Assembly: GCA_963816985.1 (NCBI GenBank)
Contig: CAWFMF010000004.1
Span: forward strand, 4,650,001 to 4,714,000
Direction of reading: 5' to 3'
From: JAIVJM01 sp963816985
GTDB taxonomy: Bacteria; Acidobacteriota; Blastocatellia; Pyrinomonadales; Pyrinomonadaceae
Length of the DNA stretch: 64,000 nt
Under the pieces are notes generated by a model that did no database searches, was not told where the DNA came from, and was given only the letters and a program-made list of their open reading frames with translations. Made by a program: the position numbers and the translations under genes. Positions 36,657-45,055 of the stretch are shown piece after piece; within the stretch, counting starts at the first letter, position 1, and the number at the start of each line of letters is the position of its first letter.

Positions 36657-38575
36657 GGTCGGGCTTCCGCCGTTTTCGTTGGCGACGCTTTCAACTGTAT
36701 TCCCGTGCCGCGCGGGTAGAGGCCGGGGAGCGAGATGGGCAGACGGCCCGTGATGTCGGCCTGACCGGCGAGTGCGCGGGCGGCGGCGCGTTGGAGGCTC
36801 GGCATGTCGCCGTAGGCCACGACGTATGTGCCGAGCGCCTTGAAATTTTGCAAAAGGTACGGGTTGCCGAAGCTCAGGCCGACGACCGGGACTTTGCGTT
36901 CGAGCAGTGTGTTGAGGGCGCGCGCCCCTTGTTCGGGGAGCCCGACGCTGTTCGACGCGCCCGAACGCACGCGCCCGTACATCGAGGCGACGACCACATC
37001 CGCCTTCTGCGCGCGCTCTATCGCCTCCGTCACTTCCTTTTCGGTCGAGCGCGCGTCGAGGACTACCGTGTCCACTTTCACTCCGAGCCGCGCCAACTGC
37101 GACGTGAAGGAGTTAGCAATCCAGACGCGGTCTTCGCCGTTCGTGATGGCGAGGTTGAAGACGCGCGCGCCGGGCCGCAAGCCCGTCCCGCCTTCAGGCT
37201 GAAGCAGTTTCGCTTCGTCGCGGACGAGCGTGACGGCTCGCCCCGCAATCTCGTCGGCGAGCTTCAAGGCGTCGGGGGTGGAGACGAGTTGGTCTATCGC
37301 TTCGATTGGGGTGACGCGCTGTTTGACGAGACCGAGGTCGTACTTGGCGGCGAGGATTTTGCGCGCCGACTCCTCGATGCGCTTCTCGGTCACGCGCCCG
37401 CTCTTCACCGCCTCGCGCAGGCCGCGCGTGGCCGCGTTCGCGTCGGCGGGTTTCAAGAGCATGTCCGCGCCCGCGAGCACGGCGCGCACCGCCGCCTCGT
37501 CCTGCTTGAAGTAGATGGTGAGGCCGCTCATGTCGAGCGCGTCGGTGACGATCATCCCGTCGAAGCCGAGGTCACGACGCAGAATCCCTCCGAGCACCGT
37601 CGGCGAGAGCGTGCCGGGGAGGAAGGCGCTCTCGTCCACAATCTCGCCGCCCTCGTCCACGTAGGCGGGCCGGATGGAGTCTTCGCGCGGGAGCGGCTTG
37701 ACGGTCGTCGGGTCAATCTCCGGCAGCCCGATGTGCGCCGACATCACGGCCCCGACGCCCGCCGCGACCGCCGCGCGGAACGGCACTAACTCTATCTGGT
37801 CGAGCCGCGCGCGGCTGACCTTGATGACGGGCAGGCCACGATGCGAGTCAACGCTCGTGTCGCCGTGCCCCGGAAAATGTTTCGCGGTCGCGATGACGCC
37901 CGCGCCTTGCGCGCCCTCGGTGAAGGCGGCGGCGAACTTCGCGACCGCCAGAGGGTCTTCGCCGTAAGAGCGCACGTTGATGACGGGGTTGGCGGCGTTG
38001 TTGTTCACGTCCACGACGGGCGCGAATATCTGCTGCACGCCGAGCGCCCGCGCCTCGCGCGCCGTAATCTCTCCCTGCCGCCGCGCGAACTCCGGCTCGC
38101 CCGTCGCGCCGACCGCCATGTTCCACGGAAAATTCACCGTATCTTCAAAACGCATCCCCGCGCCCGCTTCGAGGTCGGCGGAGATGATGAGCGGCCTCCG
38201 CGCGTGCTGCTGCATCCGGTTGACGAGGTGGACGGACTCGTAGACGGGGCCGCGAAAGAGGATGATGCCGCCGACGTGGTTCTGCTCGACCTGCCACCGC
38301 AGCGACTTGTATTCCTCGCTCTCTTGATTAAGGAACCGCGCGTTGATGCCGACCGAGATGAGCTGCCCGATCTTCTCTTCAATCGTCATCCGCTTCAGCT
38401 CTTCGTCGGCCCACTTCAGGGCATCGCGCGAAGCCCGGCGCGAATACGACGCGGCGACGAGTTTCGGCGACTGTGCCTGCCCCAATGTCCCGCCGAGCGG
38501 GGCGTAGGCCAGTACCACCAAAAGGAGCAGCACAAACGCCGAGCGACTAAAGTTATAAGACTTTTCAAATTTCAT
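36653..38575 (-). CDS. nagZ: Exported GH3 beta-N-acetylglucosaminidase (NagZ-like)
   Basis: NagZ-type enzymes cleave GlcNAc from GlcNAc-MurNAc ends. The 640-residue protein has a signal sequence and the NagZ catalytic signature KHFPGHGDTSVDSHRGLP with its His/Asp acid-base loop. The nucleophile region is DGMIVTDALDMSGL. An additional C-terminal GH3 domain (about 430-620) makes it longer than cytosolic NagZ (about 340 aa), as in Bacillus and other exported two-domain NagZ enzymes. It is translationally coupled to the NamZ fusion (four-base overlap). Together they could take apart disaccharides outside or in the periplasm. Confidence 0.93.
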   Translation of the reverse strand: MKFEKSYNFSRSAFVLLLLVVLAYAPLGGTLGQAQSPKLVAASYSRRASRDALKWADEELKRMTIEEKIGQLISVGINARFLNQESEEYKSLRWQVEQNHVGGIILFRGPVYESVHLVNRMQQHARRPLIISADLEAGAGMRFEDTVNFPWNMAVGATGEPEFARRQGEITAREARALGVQQIFAPVVDVNNNAANPVINVRSYGEDPLAVAKFAAAFTEGAQGAGVIATAKHFPGHGDTSVDSHRGLPVIKVSRARLDQIELVPFRAAVAAGVGAVMSAHIGLPEIDPTTVKPLPREDSIRPAYVDEGGEIVDESAFLPGTLSPTVLGGILRRDLGFDGMIVTDALDMSGLTIYFKQDEAAVRAVLAGADMLLKPADANAATRGLREAVKSGRVTEKRIEESARKILAAKYDLGLVKQRVTPIEAIDQLVSTPDALKLADEIAGRAVTLVRDEAKLLQPEGGTGLRPGARVFNLAITNGEDRVWIANSFTSQLARLGVKVDTVVLDARSTEKEVTEAIERAQKADVVVASMYGRVRSGASNSVGLPEQGARALNTLLERKVPVVGLSFGNPYLLQNFKALGTYVVAYGDMPSLQRAAARALAGQADITGRLPISLPGLYPRGTGIQLKASPTKTAEARP

Positions 38576-38626
38576 TGATGACTTCTCTCGACTCCTGAAT
38601 TCGACTCTCCACGCGTTGCTTCTCCC

Positions 38627-40222
38627 TCAAACGCTCTCGCCCGCGCCGCCCGGTGCGAGTTCGTCCTGCTTGTCGGCGGGCGCGTCCTTGAAGGCGAAGC
38701 CCGCGAGCCACGCGACCACGAACGTCGTCACGCTCCCGATGAGCGCGTACCACGGCCACGCGATCTTGGTGCAGGTGTAGACGTAGAGCATGACGACGAT
38801 GCTCGTAATCATCCCGACGAGCGCGGGCGGCTCGCTCACCCTGCGCAGAAACGTCCCGACGAGGAAGACGCCGAGCACCGGCCCATTGATGAGCGAAGCG
38901 ATGGACAACGCCTGATCGAGCGCCGACCGCTGCTTTCTCATCACCGCGAGCGCGACGCCGATTTGCACCACCCCCCAGAGCAGCGTCAGCCAGTGCGAGA
39001 CCTTCAGATAGTGCCGGTCATCCCGTCGCGGCGCGAAGGGCTTGTAGAGGTCGTTGACGGCGGTCGCCGCAATCGCGTTCAAAGACGAAGAGAGCGCCGC
39101 CGCGAAGATGGCCGCCACCACGAGCCCCGACAAACCTGACGGCATGTGCTTCGTGATGAAGTCCGGAAACACACGGTCGCCGCCCGCGAAGGGGAAAGTC
39201 GCGCTCGCCGCCGTCGCGTAGGCCGGGTCGGCGTAGGGCTGGTAGAAGGCGAAGAGCAGCACGCCGATGAAGAGGAAGCCGACGAACTGCGCGAAGACGA
39301 CCGCGCCGCTCGACAGCAGAGCCGCCGCCGCGAGCCTCGGCTTGTCGGTGCAGAGGTAACGCTGGACGAGGTACTGGTCAGTCCCGTGCGTGCTCATCGT
39401 CAGGAAGCAGCCGCCGACGAGCCCCGCCCAGAACGTGTAGGTCTTCGTGAAATCGAACGGCAGCGAGAACTCGAAGCCGCCGCCCGTGAACGGAATCTGG
39501 AAGAGGTAGTTCGTCGGCCTCACGCCCCAGTCCACGAAGCTGAACTTGTTGTACTGACTGCCGAGCGACATCGCGCCCTCGAACCCGCCGCCGATGGCCG
39601 ACGCGAGCACCACGGCGGCGGCGAGCGCGCCCGCCAGATAAATTCCGAGCTGTACCACCTCGACCCAGATGACCGCCTCCATCCCGCCGTAATAAGTGAA
39701 GACGATCATCACCGCGCCGAGCAGGATGATAGAAAAGGCGATGACCGTCTCGTTGTCCGCCCCCGGCGCAAACGCCGCATAGACGGCAGCCAGAACGATT
39801 GCCGTCAACAACAGACGGATGCCGTCCGCGATGTTCCGCATCACGACGAAGAGCGCGGCGGCGAGCATCTTGATGCGATTGCCGAAACGGCGTTCGAGCA
39901 GTTGATAGACCGTCAAAAGCTCGCCACGGAAATACGAAGGGATGAAGAGCAGCGAGATGACGATGCGGCCCAGCATGTAGCCGACGACGAGCTGCAGGAA
40001 CTGAAAGTTTCCGCCGCGCGCGAAGGCGATGCCGGGGACGCTGATGAAGGTGATGGTCGAGGTCTCGGTGGCGACGATTGACGCCGCGATGGCCCACCAC
40101 GGGACGGTGCGGTCGCCGAGGAAATAGTCGCGCGTCGTCTCCTGCTTGCGCGAGAACCAGACGCCGAAGAGTGTGATGCCGATCAGGTAGCCGAAGATGA
40201 TGACAAGGTCTAAGGGGCGCAT
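38627..40222 (-). CDS. Sodium:solute symporter (SSS family), candidate amino-sugar importer
   Basis: The 531-residue protein has about 13-14 hydrophobic helices and SSS-family segments: FGYLIGITLFGVWFSRKQET, DYFLGDRTVPWWAIAASIVA, ETSTITFISVPGIAFARGG, a DQYLVQRYL motif and GLVVAAIFAAALSSSLNA with the conserved Ser pairs. These transporters couple Na+ entry to sugars, amino acids or other solutes. Its place between nagZ and murQ makes MurNAc or GlcNAc the best guess. This is inference from context only. There is no ribosome binding site; a pair of 7-base repeats (GACTCCC-like) lies just upstream. Confidence 0.88.
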   Translation of the reverse strand: MRPLDLVIIFGYLIGITLFGVWFSRKQETTRDYFLGDRTVPWWAIAASIVATETSTITFISVPGIAFARGGNFQFLQLVVGYMLGRIVISLLFIPSYFRGELLTVYQLLERRFGNRIKMLAAALFVVMRNIADGIRLLLTAIVLAAVYAAFAPGADNETVIAFSIILLGAVMIVFTYYGGMEAVIWVEVVQLGIYLAGALAAAVVLASAIGGGFEGAMSLGSQYNKFSFVDWGVRPTNYLFQIPFTGGGFEFSLPFDFTKTYTFWAGLVGGCFLTMSTHGTDQYLVQRYLCTDKPRLAAAALLSSGAVVFAQFVGFLFIGVLLFAFYQPYADPAYATAASATFPFAGGDRVFPDFITKHMPSGLSGLVVAAIFAAALSSSLNAIAATAVNDLYKPFAPRRDDRHYLKVSHWLTLLWGVVQIGVALAVMRKQRSALDQALSIASLINGPVLGVFLVGTFLRRVSEPPALVGMITSIVVMLYVYTCTKIAWPWYALIGSVTTFVVAWLAGFAFKDAPADKQDELAPGGAGESV

Positions 40223-40326
40223 CTTTTGAGCAGGAGTCGGGAGTCAGAATCGCAGAACTCAATCCCTCTGGTAGTTTGTACTGTTCGAGACGAGAGCCGA
40301 CGTGCCGAGGAGCACGGTTTTCATCT

Positions 40327-41037
40327 TCAACCCGCGCCGCCGACCAGCTCGCCGAGCGAGCGGATGCGCGGGCAGACGCTCTCCGGGTGCAGGTCGAGCG
40401 GGTCGAGCAGGATGCCCCGCAGCCCGACGGCGCGGGCCGCGAGCGCGTCGTGCGCGTAGGAGTCGCCGACGTAGGCGGCCTCAGCGGGTTCGAGTCCGAG
40501 CCTTTCGAGCGCGAGGTGAAAAATTTTCGCGTCGGGCTTCCGGCAGCCGACGAGGTGCGAGTCAATCAGGAGGTCGAAGCGGTCGGCTATCTGTGCCGCG
40601 CCGAGCGCGTCGGTGAGCCGCCCGTCCTCCGTGTTGGAGATGACGGCGACGAGCAGCCCCGCCCGCTTCAGCTCGTCAATCACGCGCGGCGCTTCGGGGT
40701 CGAGCCCGCACCACAGATGCCGCTCGCCGTGCGCCTCGGTCGCGCGCTCGATGACGCGCCCGCATTGCTCTTCATCAAGGCCGAGCGAGCCGTACATCCG
40801 CCGGAATATCCAATGCGGCTTCCGGTTTTCGGGCGGCGTCACGTAGCCCTCGCGCTGCATCTCCACGCCGACCGCTTTGAGAGTCCCTTTGAGCGCGCGC
40901 TCAAGTTCGCCCGCGTCGAACTCTTGCCCGGCCACTTCCGCCGCGAAGCCCGCGAGTCGAGGCCAGTCCGGGTGGACGAGTGTCCCGCCCGCGTCGAAGA
41001 TGCAGGCGCGCGCGCCGCTCAGAGAAGGATGCAACAT
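40327..41037 (-). CDS. HAD-superfamily hydrolase
   Basis: The 236-residue protein has HAD motif I FDAGGTL (nucleophile Asp near 15), motif II VISNTED, motif III lysine in CRKPDAKIF, and motif IV YVGDSYAHD. The residue two after the nucleophile is Gly instead of the general-acid Asp (DAGGT rather than DxDGT). It is in the middle of the MurNAc cluster, so a sugar phosphatase role such as the MurNAc-6-P phosphatase MupP was considered, but MurQ next door uses the same substrate and the sequence does not settle it. The start is ATG 41037 (a TTG lies one codon earlier). Confidence 0.85.
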   Translation of the reverse strand: MLHPSLSGARACIFDAGGTLVHPDWPRLAGFAAEVAGQEFDAGELERALKGTLKAVGVEMQREGYVTPPENRKPHWIFRRMYGSLGLDEEQCGRVIERATEAHGERHLWCGLDPEAPRVIDELKRAGLLVAVISNTEDGRLTDALGAAQIADRFDLLIDSHLVGCRKPDAKIFHLALERLGLEPAEAAYVGDSYAHDALAARAVGLRGILLDPLDLHPESVCPRIRSLGELVGGAG

Positions 41038-41105
41038 CAAGGCTCGTATTAAAAAAAAGGGAGAGAAGATAAAAAGCTCACGGGCAGTATAAACGCTGCC
41101 GCCCC

Positions 41106-42020
41106 TTAACGCGAAAGCGACTCGACGGCGCGGGCGACGACGCCGCGCGAAGCGGCGAGCGCACTTTCAGCCTCCGCGCGCGCCGCTCCCGTCTTGTACA
41201 TGACGAGCGCCACGCGGAGGTCGCCGCCCGCGCCTTCGATGGCCGCGCGCGACGCTTCCTCGTCCGCGCCCGTCTCGGCGGCGAAAATCCTCACCGAGCG
41301 CGCGCGCAGCTTCTCGTTGCGCGGCAAAAGGTTCGTCATCCGGTTGCCCGTGACGTAGCCGAGCCGCGCGAGCGTCGCCGTCGAAATCATGTTCAAGACA
41401 AGCTTCTGCGCCGTCCCCGCCTTCAAGCGCGTCGAGCCCGCGATGACCTCCGGCCCGACGACGGGCACGATTGCGACCTCCGCCGCCTTCGTGATCGGCG
41501 AGCCCGGCGCGCACGTCAAAGCGACGGTGAACGCGCCGATGGTGCGCGCGTGCTCGACCGCGCCGAGCGTGTACGGCGTGCGCCCCGAAGCGGCGATGCC
41601 GACGAGCGCGTCTTGAGCTTGAAAGCCGCGCTCCTTCAAGTCTCTCGCCCCCGCCTCGCGGTCGTCTTCGGACGCTTCGACCGCGCGGTAACAGGCGTCA
41701 AAGCCGCCCGCGATGACGGCCTGCACCAACTCCGGCGGGACGCCGAAAGTCGGCGGGCACTCGGACGCGTCCAACACGCCGAGACGCCCCGAAGTCCCCG
41801 TCCCCGTGTAGAAGAGACGACCGCCCGCCTCCATACGCGCGACTATCCCTTCGACCGCGCGCGTCACTTCGGGCAGCACGCGACCCACCGCCGCCGCGAC
41901 GTGCGCGTCCTCCTCGTTCATCAGACGCAGGACTTCCGCCACGGGCAGCGAACCTATCTCGCGCGTCCGTGGGTTCTCCTGCTCGGTGACGGGGACTGGC
42001 TCTTGATTCTCGGAAGTCAT
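41106..42020 (-). CDS. murQ: N-acetylmuramic acid 6-phosphate etherase
   Basis: MurQ cleaves the lactyl ether of MurNAc-6-P to give GlcNAc-6-P and D-lactate. The 304-residue SIS-domain protein matches along its length: YTGTGTSGRLGVLDASECPPTFG, the catalytic Glu in EDDREAGARDL, VGIAASGRTPY, AIVPVVGPEVIAGSTRLKAG, and TGNRMTNLLP. It lies 22 bases after the kinase gene, in a likely operon. The product GlcNAc-6-P is the substrate of NagA, encoded at 16643-17833, and the D-lactate could be oxidised by the FAD-linked enzymes nearby, though that is speculative. Confidence 0.96.
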   Translation of the reverse strand: MTSENQEPVPVTEQENPRTREIGSLPVAEVLRLMNEEDAHVAAAVGRVLPEVTRAVEGIVARMEAGGRLFYTGTGTSGRLGVLDASECPPTFGVPPELVQAVIAGGFDACYRAVEASEDDREAGARDLKERGFQAQDALVGIAASGRTPYTLGAVEHARTIGAFTVALTCAPGSPITKAAEVAIVPVVGPEVIAGSTRLKAGTAQKLVLNMISTATLARLGYVTGNRMTNLLPRNEKLRARSVRIFAAETGADEEASRAAIEGAGGDLRVALVMYKTGAARAEAESALAASRGVVARAVESLSR

Positions 42021-42042
42021 CTGCGGCGGATACTTTCAGACC

Positions 42043-43035
42043 TCAACCCGCGAGCGCGAGTTGGACTTGCTCGCGCGCCATGCGGGCGGCGGCTTCGGCG
42101 GGCGCGAGAAAAGGCGCGGAGAGCTTCGCGCGCGGCGCGACGAGCGCGACCTCTTCGCGTATCGGCGCGAGTATCAACTCGCCCGCCTTGAACACCGCGC
42201 CGACGTAGCCTACCGGGAAACGCTCGCGCTCCATCTTCAACTTGCGGATGACCGCGCCCGCCGCCAAGCCCAACTCCCTTCCGGCCTCGACGACGATTTC
42301 GCGCGCCACGCCGTCGCGCTTCTTCGCCGCCTCGACGACGAAGCGACCGAAGCCCGCGATGCGGTTGTGCGTCACGTTCGGCGAGTAGATGGCGGTGGAG
42401 AGGTCGGAGGCTTGACCGACGTTGAAATATTCGCAGGCCGCCTCGACCAGAGGGGTCTTCGCGCCGCGACCGTCCGTGGCCCGCGCTGCCGCCTGCAAGC
42501 CGCGCCGCGCGATCCACGAGCCGCTGCCTTCGTCGCCCGCCACCGGCCCCCATCCGCCCGCGCACGCGTGCCGCCCGCGCGCGTTGACGCCGCAGCAGAT
42601 GGAGCCCGTCCCGGCGATGATGACGAGGCCCGCTTTCCCGTCGGTCGCGCCGTAGAGCGCGATGTCGGCGTCGGTCACGACCTCGAACGACTTGATGCCG
42701 AGTTCTTCGAGCGCCTCGCGCATCCGCTCGCGGAGGTCTGACCGCTTGACGCCCGCCAGTCCTATCTCGGCAGCGGCGATGTCGGCACGGCGCACGCGCG
42801 CGGCGGCGCACGCGCGGTCAACCGCCTCGCGGACGGCGCTCGCCGCGTCGCTCACGCCCACGCGCAAGGGGTTCGAAGGCCCCGCCGTCCCCTCGCCCAG
42901 AGTTTTCAGATTACCGTTGACGACGACCGCGCGCGTCTTCGTCCCCCCGCCGTCAACTCCCAGAAAGAGTTGGCGGGGGCGGAGGGGCGGCGCGGGGGCG
43001 GGCCGCATTTTGATTGTCGAGCGTCTCGCCTTCAT
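42043..43035 (-). CDS. BadF/BadG-type amino-sugar kinase (MurK/NagK-like)
   Basis: The 330-residue protein has the ASKHA phosphate-1 motif FLGVDGGGTKTRAVV and phosphate-2/adenosine motifs VIIAGTGSICCG and GDEGSGSW, typical of the BadF/BadG/BcrA/BcrD group that includes N-acetylglucosamine and MurNAc/GlcNAc kinases. Beside murQ it should make MurNAc-6-P and/or GlcNAc-6-P. The start is uncertain: ATG 43035 or ATG 43008 (MRPAPAPPL) would both place the nucleotide motif near the N-terminus, and neither has a clear ribosome site. It is divergent from a LysR regulator. Confidence 0.88.
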   Translation of the reverse strand: MKARRSTIKMRPAPAPPLRPRQLFLGVDGGGTKTRAVVVNGNLKTLGEGTAGPSNPLRVGVSDAASAVREAVDRACAAARVRRADIAAAEIGLAGVKRSDLRERMREALEELGIKSFEVVTDADIALYGATDGKAGLVIIAGTGSICCGVNARGRHACAGGWGPVAGDEGSGSWIARRGLQAAARATDGRGAKTPLVEAACEYFNVGQASDLSTAIYSPNVTHNRIAGFGRFVVEAAKKRDGVAREIVVEAGRELGLAAGAVIRKLKMERERFPVGYVGAVFKAGELILAPIREEVALVAPRAKLSAPFLAPAEAAARMAREQVQLALAG

Positions 43036-43126
43036 CGGGGGCAGCGGGGGTCGCGTCCGTCACGCGGAAATTTGGAGGCGCGCGGGCGACCGGAAATTTA
43101 TGGTGCAAGTGTATCGGGACTTTGCG

Positions 43127-43176
43127 TATAATGATAACTAAAAGAATTTATTTCCGCGATAAACATCGCTGATGTT
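43127..43176 (+). promoter_or_regulatory. Promoter -10 box and operator-like palindrome before lysR gene
   Basis: A perfect TATAAT (43127-43132) lies 57 bases before the LysR start; its -35 is weak. A perfect dyad AACATC-GCT-GATGTT (43162-43176) sits between it and the GGAG ribosome site, where binding would block lysR. The spacer also carries the divergent kinase/murQ promoter, so shared control is likely. Confidence 0.5.
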
Positions 43177-43188
43177 GGAGTCTAACCG

Positions 43189-44199
43189 ATGGAGATTCGT
43201 CAACTAAGAGCTTTCGTCTCAATCGCCGAGACGCGCACGTTCACGGCGGCGGCCCTGCGCGTCCACGTCACGCAGGCCGCCATCAGCATGCAGATCAGGC
43301 AGCTCGAACGCGAGATCGGCCTCCCGCTCTTCATCCGCACGCCGCGCCGCGTCGTCCTGACCGAGGCGGGCGAGAAGCTGCTCGACCGCGCGCACTCTAT
43401 CCTGCGCGACCACGACGCGGCGCTCGCCGAGCTGTCGGAGCTGGCCGGGGCCGAGCACGGTCGCCTGCGTCTCGGCAGCGCTTCGGGGATGGTCAGCGCC
43501 GACCCGCTGCCGCTCATTCTGGGGCGGCTCAAAGAGCTGCACCCGCACGCGGAGATTTCCGTCACTTCGGGGACGAGCGAGGAGCTGGTGAAGTGTCTGC
43601 TGTCGGGCGACCTCGACATGGCCTTCGTCTCTTTGCCCGTCGAGGCGCGGAACATCGAGACCGAAGTCTTGAGCCGCGACCAGCTCGTCGCCATCGCGAG
43701 CCCGAAGCACGAACTCGCCGACAAGCGAGTCGTCAGCGCGTTCGCTCTCGCGGGCGAGCGGCTCATCCTCGGCGAGCGCGGCGGGAACACTCGCCGTTTG
43801 ATAGACGAGTTCTTCGCCGAGGCGGGCTTGAAGCCCTCGGTGGTGATGGAGCTGAGCCGTCAGGCGGCCATCAAGAACATGGTCTCGGCGGACATGGGCG
43901 TCGGCATCGTCCCCTTCAGCACGGCGCGCGAGGACGTGGAGCAAGGCAGGCTCGTGCGTTGGTGGATCGAGGGCGCGCGCATCAACTGGGAACTCGGCGT
44001 CGCGCGCCTGAGCGGCGGCTATCTTTCGCCCGTCTGCCAGTCCTTCCTCAATCTCTGCCGCAAGCATTTCTCCACGGAGTCGAACGCGTCGGAGGGCGCG
44101 AAGAATGCACGCCGCAAGGGCTCGGCACGCGGCGGCGCGGCGAAGAAAGCTTCGAAGGGTAAGGGCGGCGCGAAGTCGGGCGCGAAAACGCGACGTTGA
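43189..44199 (+). CDS. LysR-family regulator with a basic Ala/Lys-rich tail
   Basis: GGAG precedes ATG 43189. The N-terminal winged helix (MEIRQLRAFVSIAETRTF, VTQAAISMQIRQLEREIG) and the substrate-binding domain (about 90-295) have standard LysR layout. After residue 298 comes an unusual tail of about 38 residues rich in Lys, Arg, Ala and Gly (KKASKGKGGAKSGAKTRR at the end), reminiscent of histone H1-like tails and absent from most LysR proteins. It is divergent from the amino-sugar kinase and murQ, so it probably regulates that operon. The inducer is unknown; a muropeptide or MurNAc derivative is a guess. Confidence 0.92.
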   Translation: MEIRQLRAFVSIAETRTFTAAALRVHVTQAAISMQIRQLEREIGLPLFIRTPRRVVLTEAGEKLLDRAHSILRDHDAALAELSELAGAEHGRLRLGSASGMVSADPLPLILGRLKELHPHAEISVTSGTSEELVKCLLSGDLDMAFVSLPVEARNIETEVLSRDQLVAIASPKHELADKRVVSAFALAGERLILGERGGNTRRLIDEFFAEAGLKPSVVMELSRQAAIKNMVSADMGVGIVPFSTAREDVEQGRLVRWWIEGARINWELGVARLSGGYLSPVCQSFLNLCRKHFSTESNASEGAKNARRKGSARGGAAKKASKGKGGAKSGAKTRR

Positions 44200-44213
44200 G
44201 GAAGATGGCGTTG

Positions 44214-45032
44214 ATGGGCGGAGAGACGCAGAGGGGCGCGGGGGCGGCGCAGGGGATTTTCCCGCAGACCGCCGCGCGGCTCGAAGAGTGGAAGGCGCGG
44301 GCGGAAGTGGCGGGCGTCTTGCTCGTCGGGTCGAAGAGCCGTGGCTACGGCGACCAACTCTCGGACGACGACCTCGAAGTGGTTCTGGACGACGAAGCGC
44401 ACGCGCGCCTCAAGCCGTCTGAGTGCATCGAGTATCTGATTGAGGGTGAAGGCGACACTCGCCGACTCGTCTACGACGCGCAGTACGTCCCCGTCGGCGA
44501 GCTTGAAAGGAAGACTCACTCGGCGCGCGACCTCGACCACTGGCCTTACGAGTCCGCGCCCGTCCTCTTCGACCGCGACGGTCGCGTCTCTTCGGCGGTC
44601 AAGGCGGCGGCGCGGATGGACGCCGCCTTTCGTCACGCACGTCTGCTCCACGGGACGATTGACGCGGGCATCGCCCTGAGACGCGCGTCCAAGACGAGAG
44701 GGCGCGGCATGGACGCGGCGGCGCGACTCCTGCTCGCACGCGCGGCGAAGGCGGTCACGCGCGTGCTCTTCGCGTTGGAGTGGCGTTGGGTTCCGCTCGA
44801 CCACTGGCTCGAACCTGAGCTGCGGACTCTGAAGGAGGGAGAGGACGCCGCGCGCAATCTCATCGAAGCCCTCCGCACCGGCGACGCCTCGCCGCTGAAC
44901 GACGCCCTCAAATCACTCGAAGACCGCCTCCACGCCGAAGGAGTCCCCCGCCCCGAAGGACGCGCCGAACTCTTCTTCCAGCTCATCCATCCTTCGCGCG
45001 CCGAAGAGCGGACGGTTCACGGTTTGAATTAA
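44214..45032 (+). CDS. Nucleotidyltransferase-fold protein
   Basis: I chose ATG 44214, nine bases after GAGGAAG. The frame is open from 44196, overlapping the lysR stop. The roughly 272-residue protein has a polymerase-beta-type nucleotidyltransferase motif, LLVGSKSRGYGDQLSDDDLEVV (GS followed by the acidic pair), then an alpha-helical C-terminal part. Similar small enzymes transfer nucleotides to antibiotics, proteins or RNAs. The second conserved Asp usually found about 40 residues on may be in LFDRDGRV. The substrate is unknown. It follows lysR closely and may be co-transcribed. Confidence 0.75.
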   Translation: MGGETQRGAGAAQGIFPQTAARLEEWKARAEVAGVLLVGSKSRGYGDQLSDDDLEVVLDDEAHARLKPSECIEYLIEGEGDTRRLVYDAQYVPVGELERKTHSARDLDHWPYESAPVLFDRDGRVSSAVKAAARMDAAFRHARLLHGTIDAGIALRRASKTRGRGMDAAARLLLARAAKAVTRVLFALEWRWVPLDHWLEPELRTLKEGEDAARNLIEALRTGDASPLNDALKSLEDRLHAEGVPRPEGRAELFFQLIHPSRAEERTVHGLN

Positions 45033-45055
45033 AGGAAGACCGGCCCGGCGCAAAC

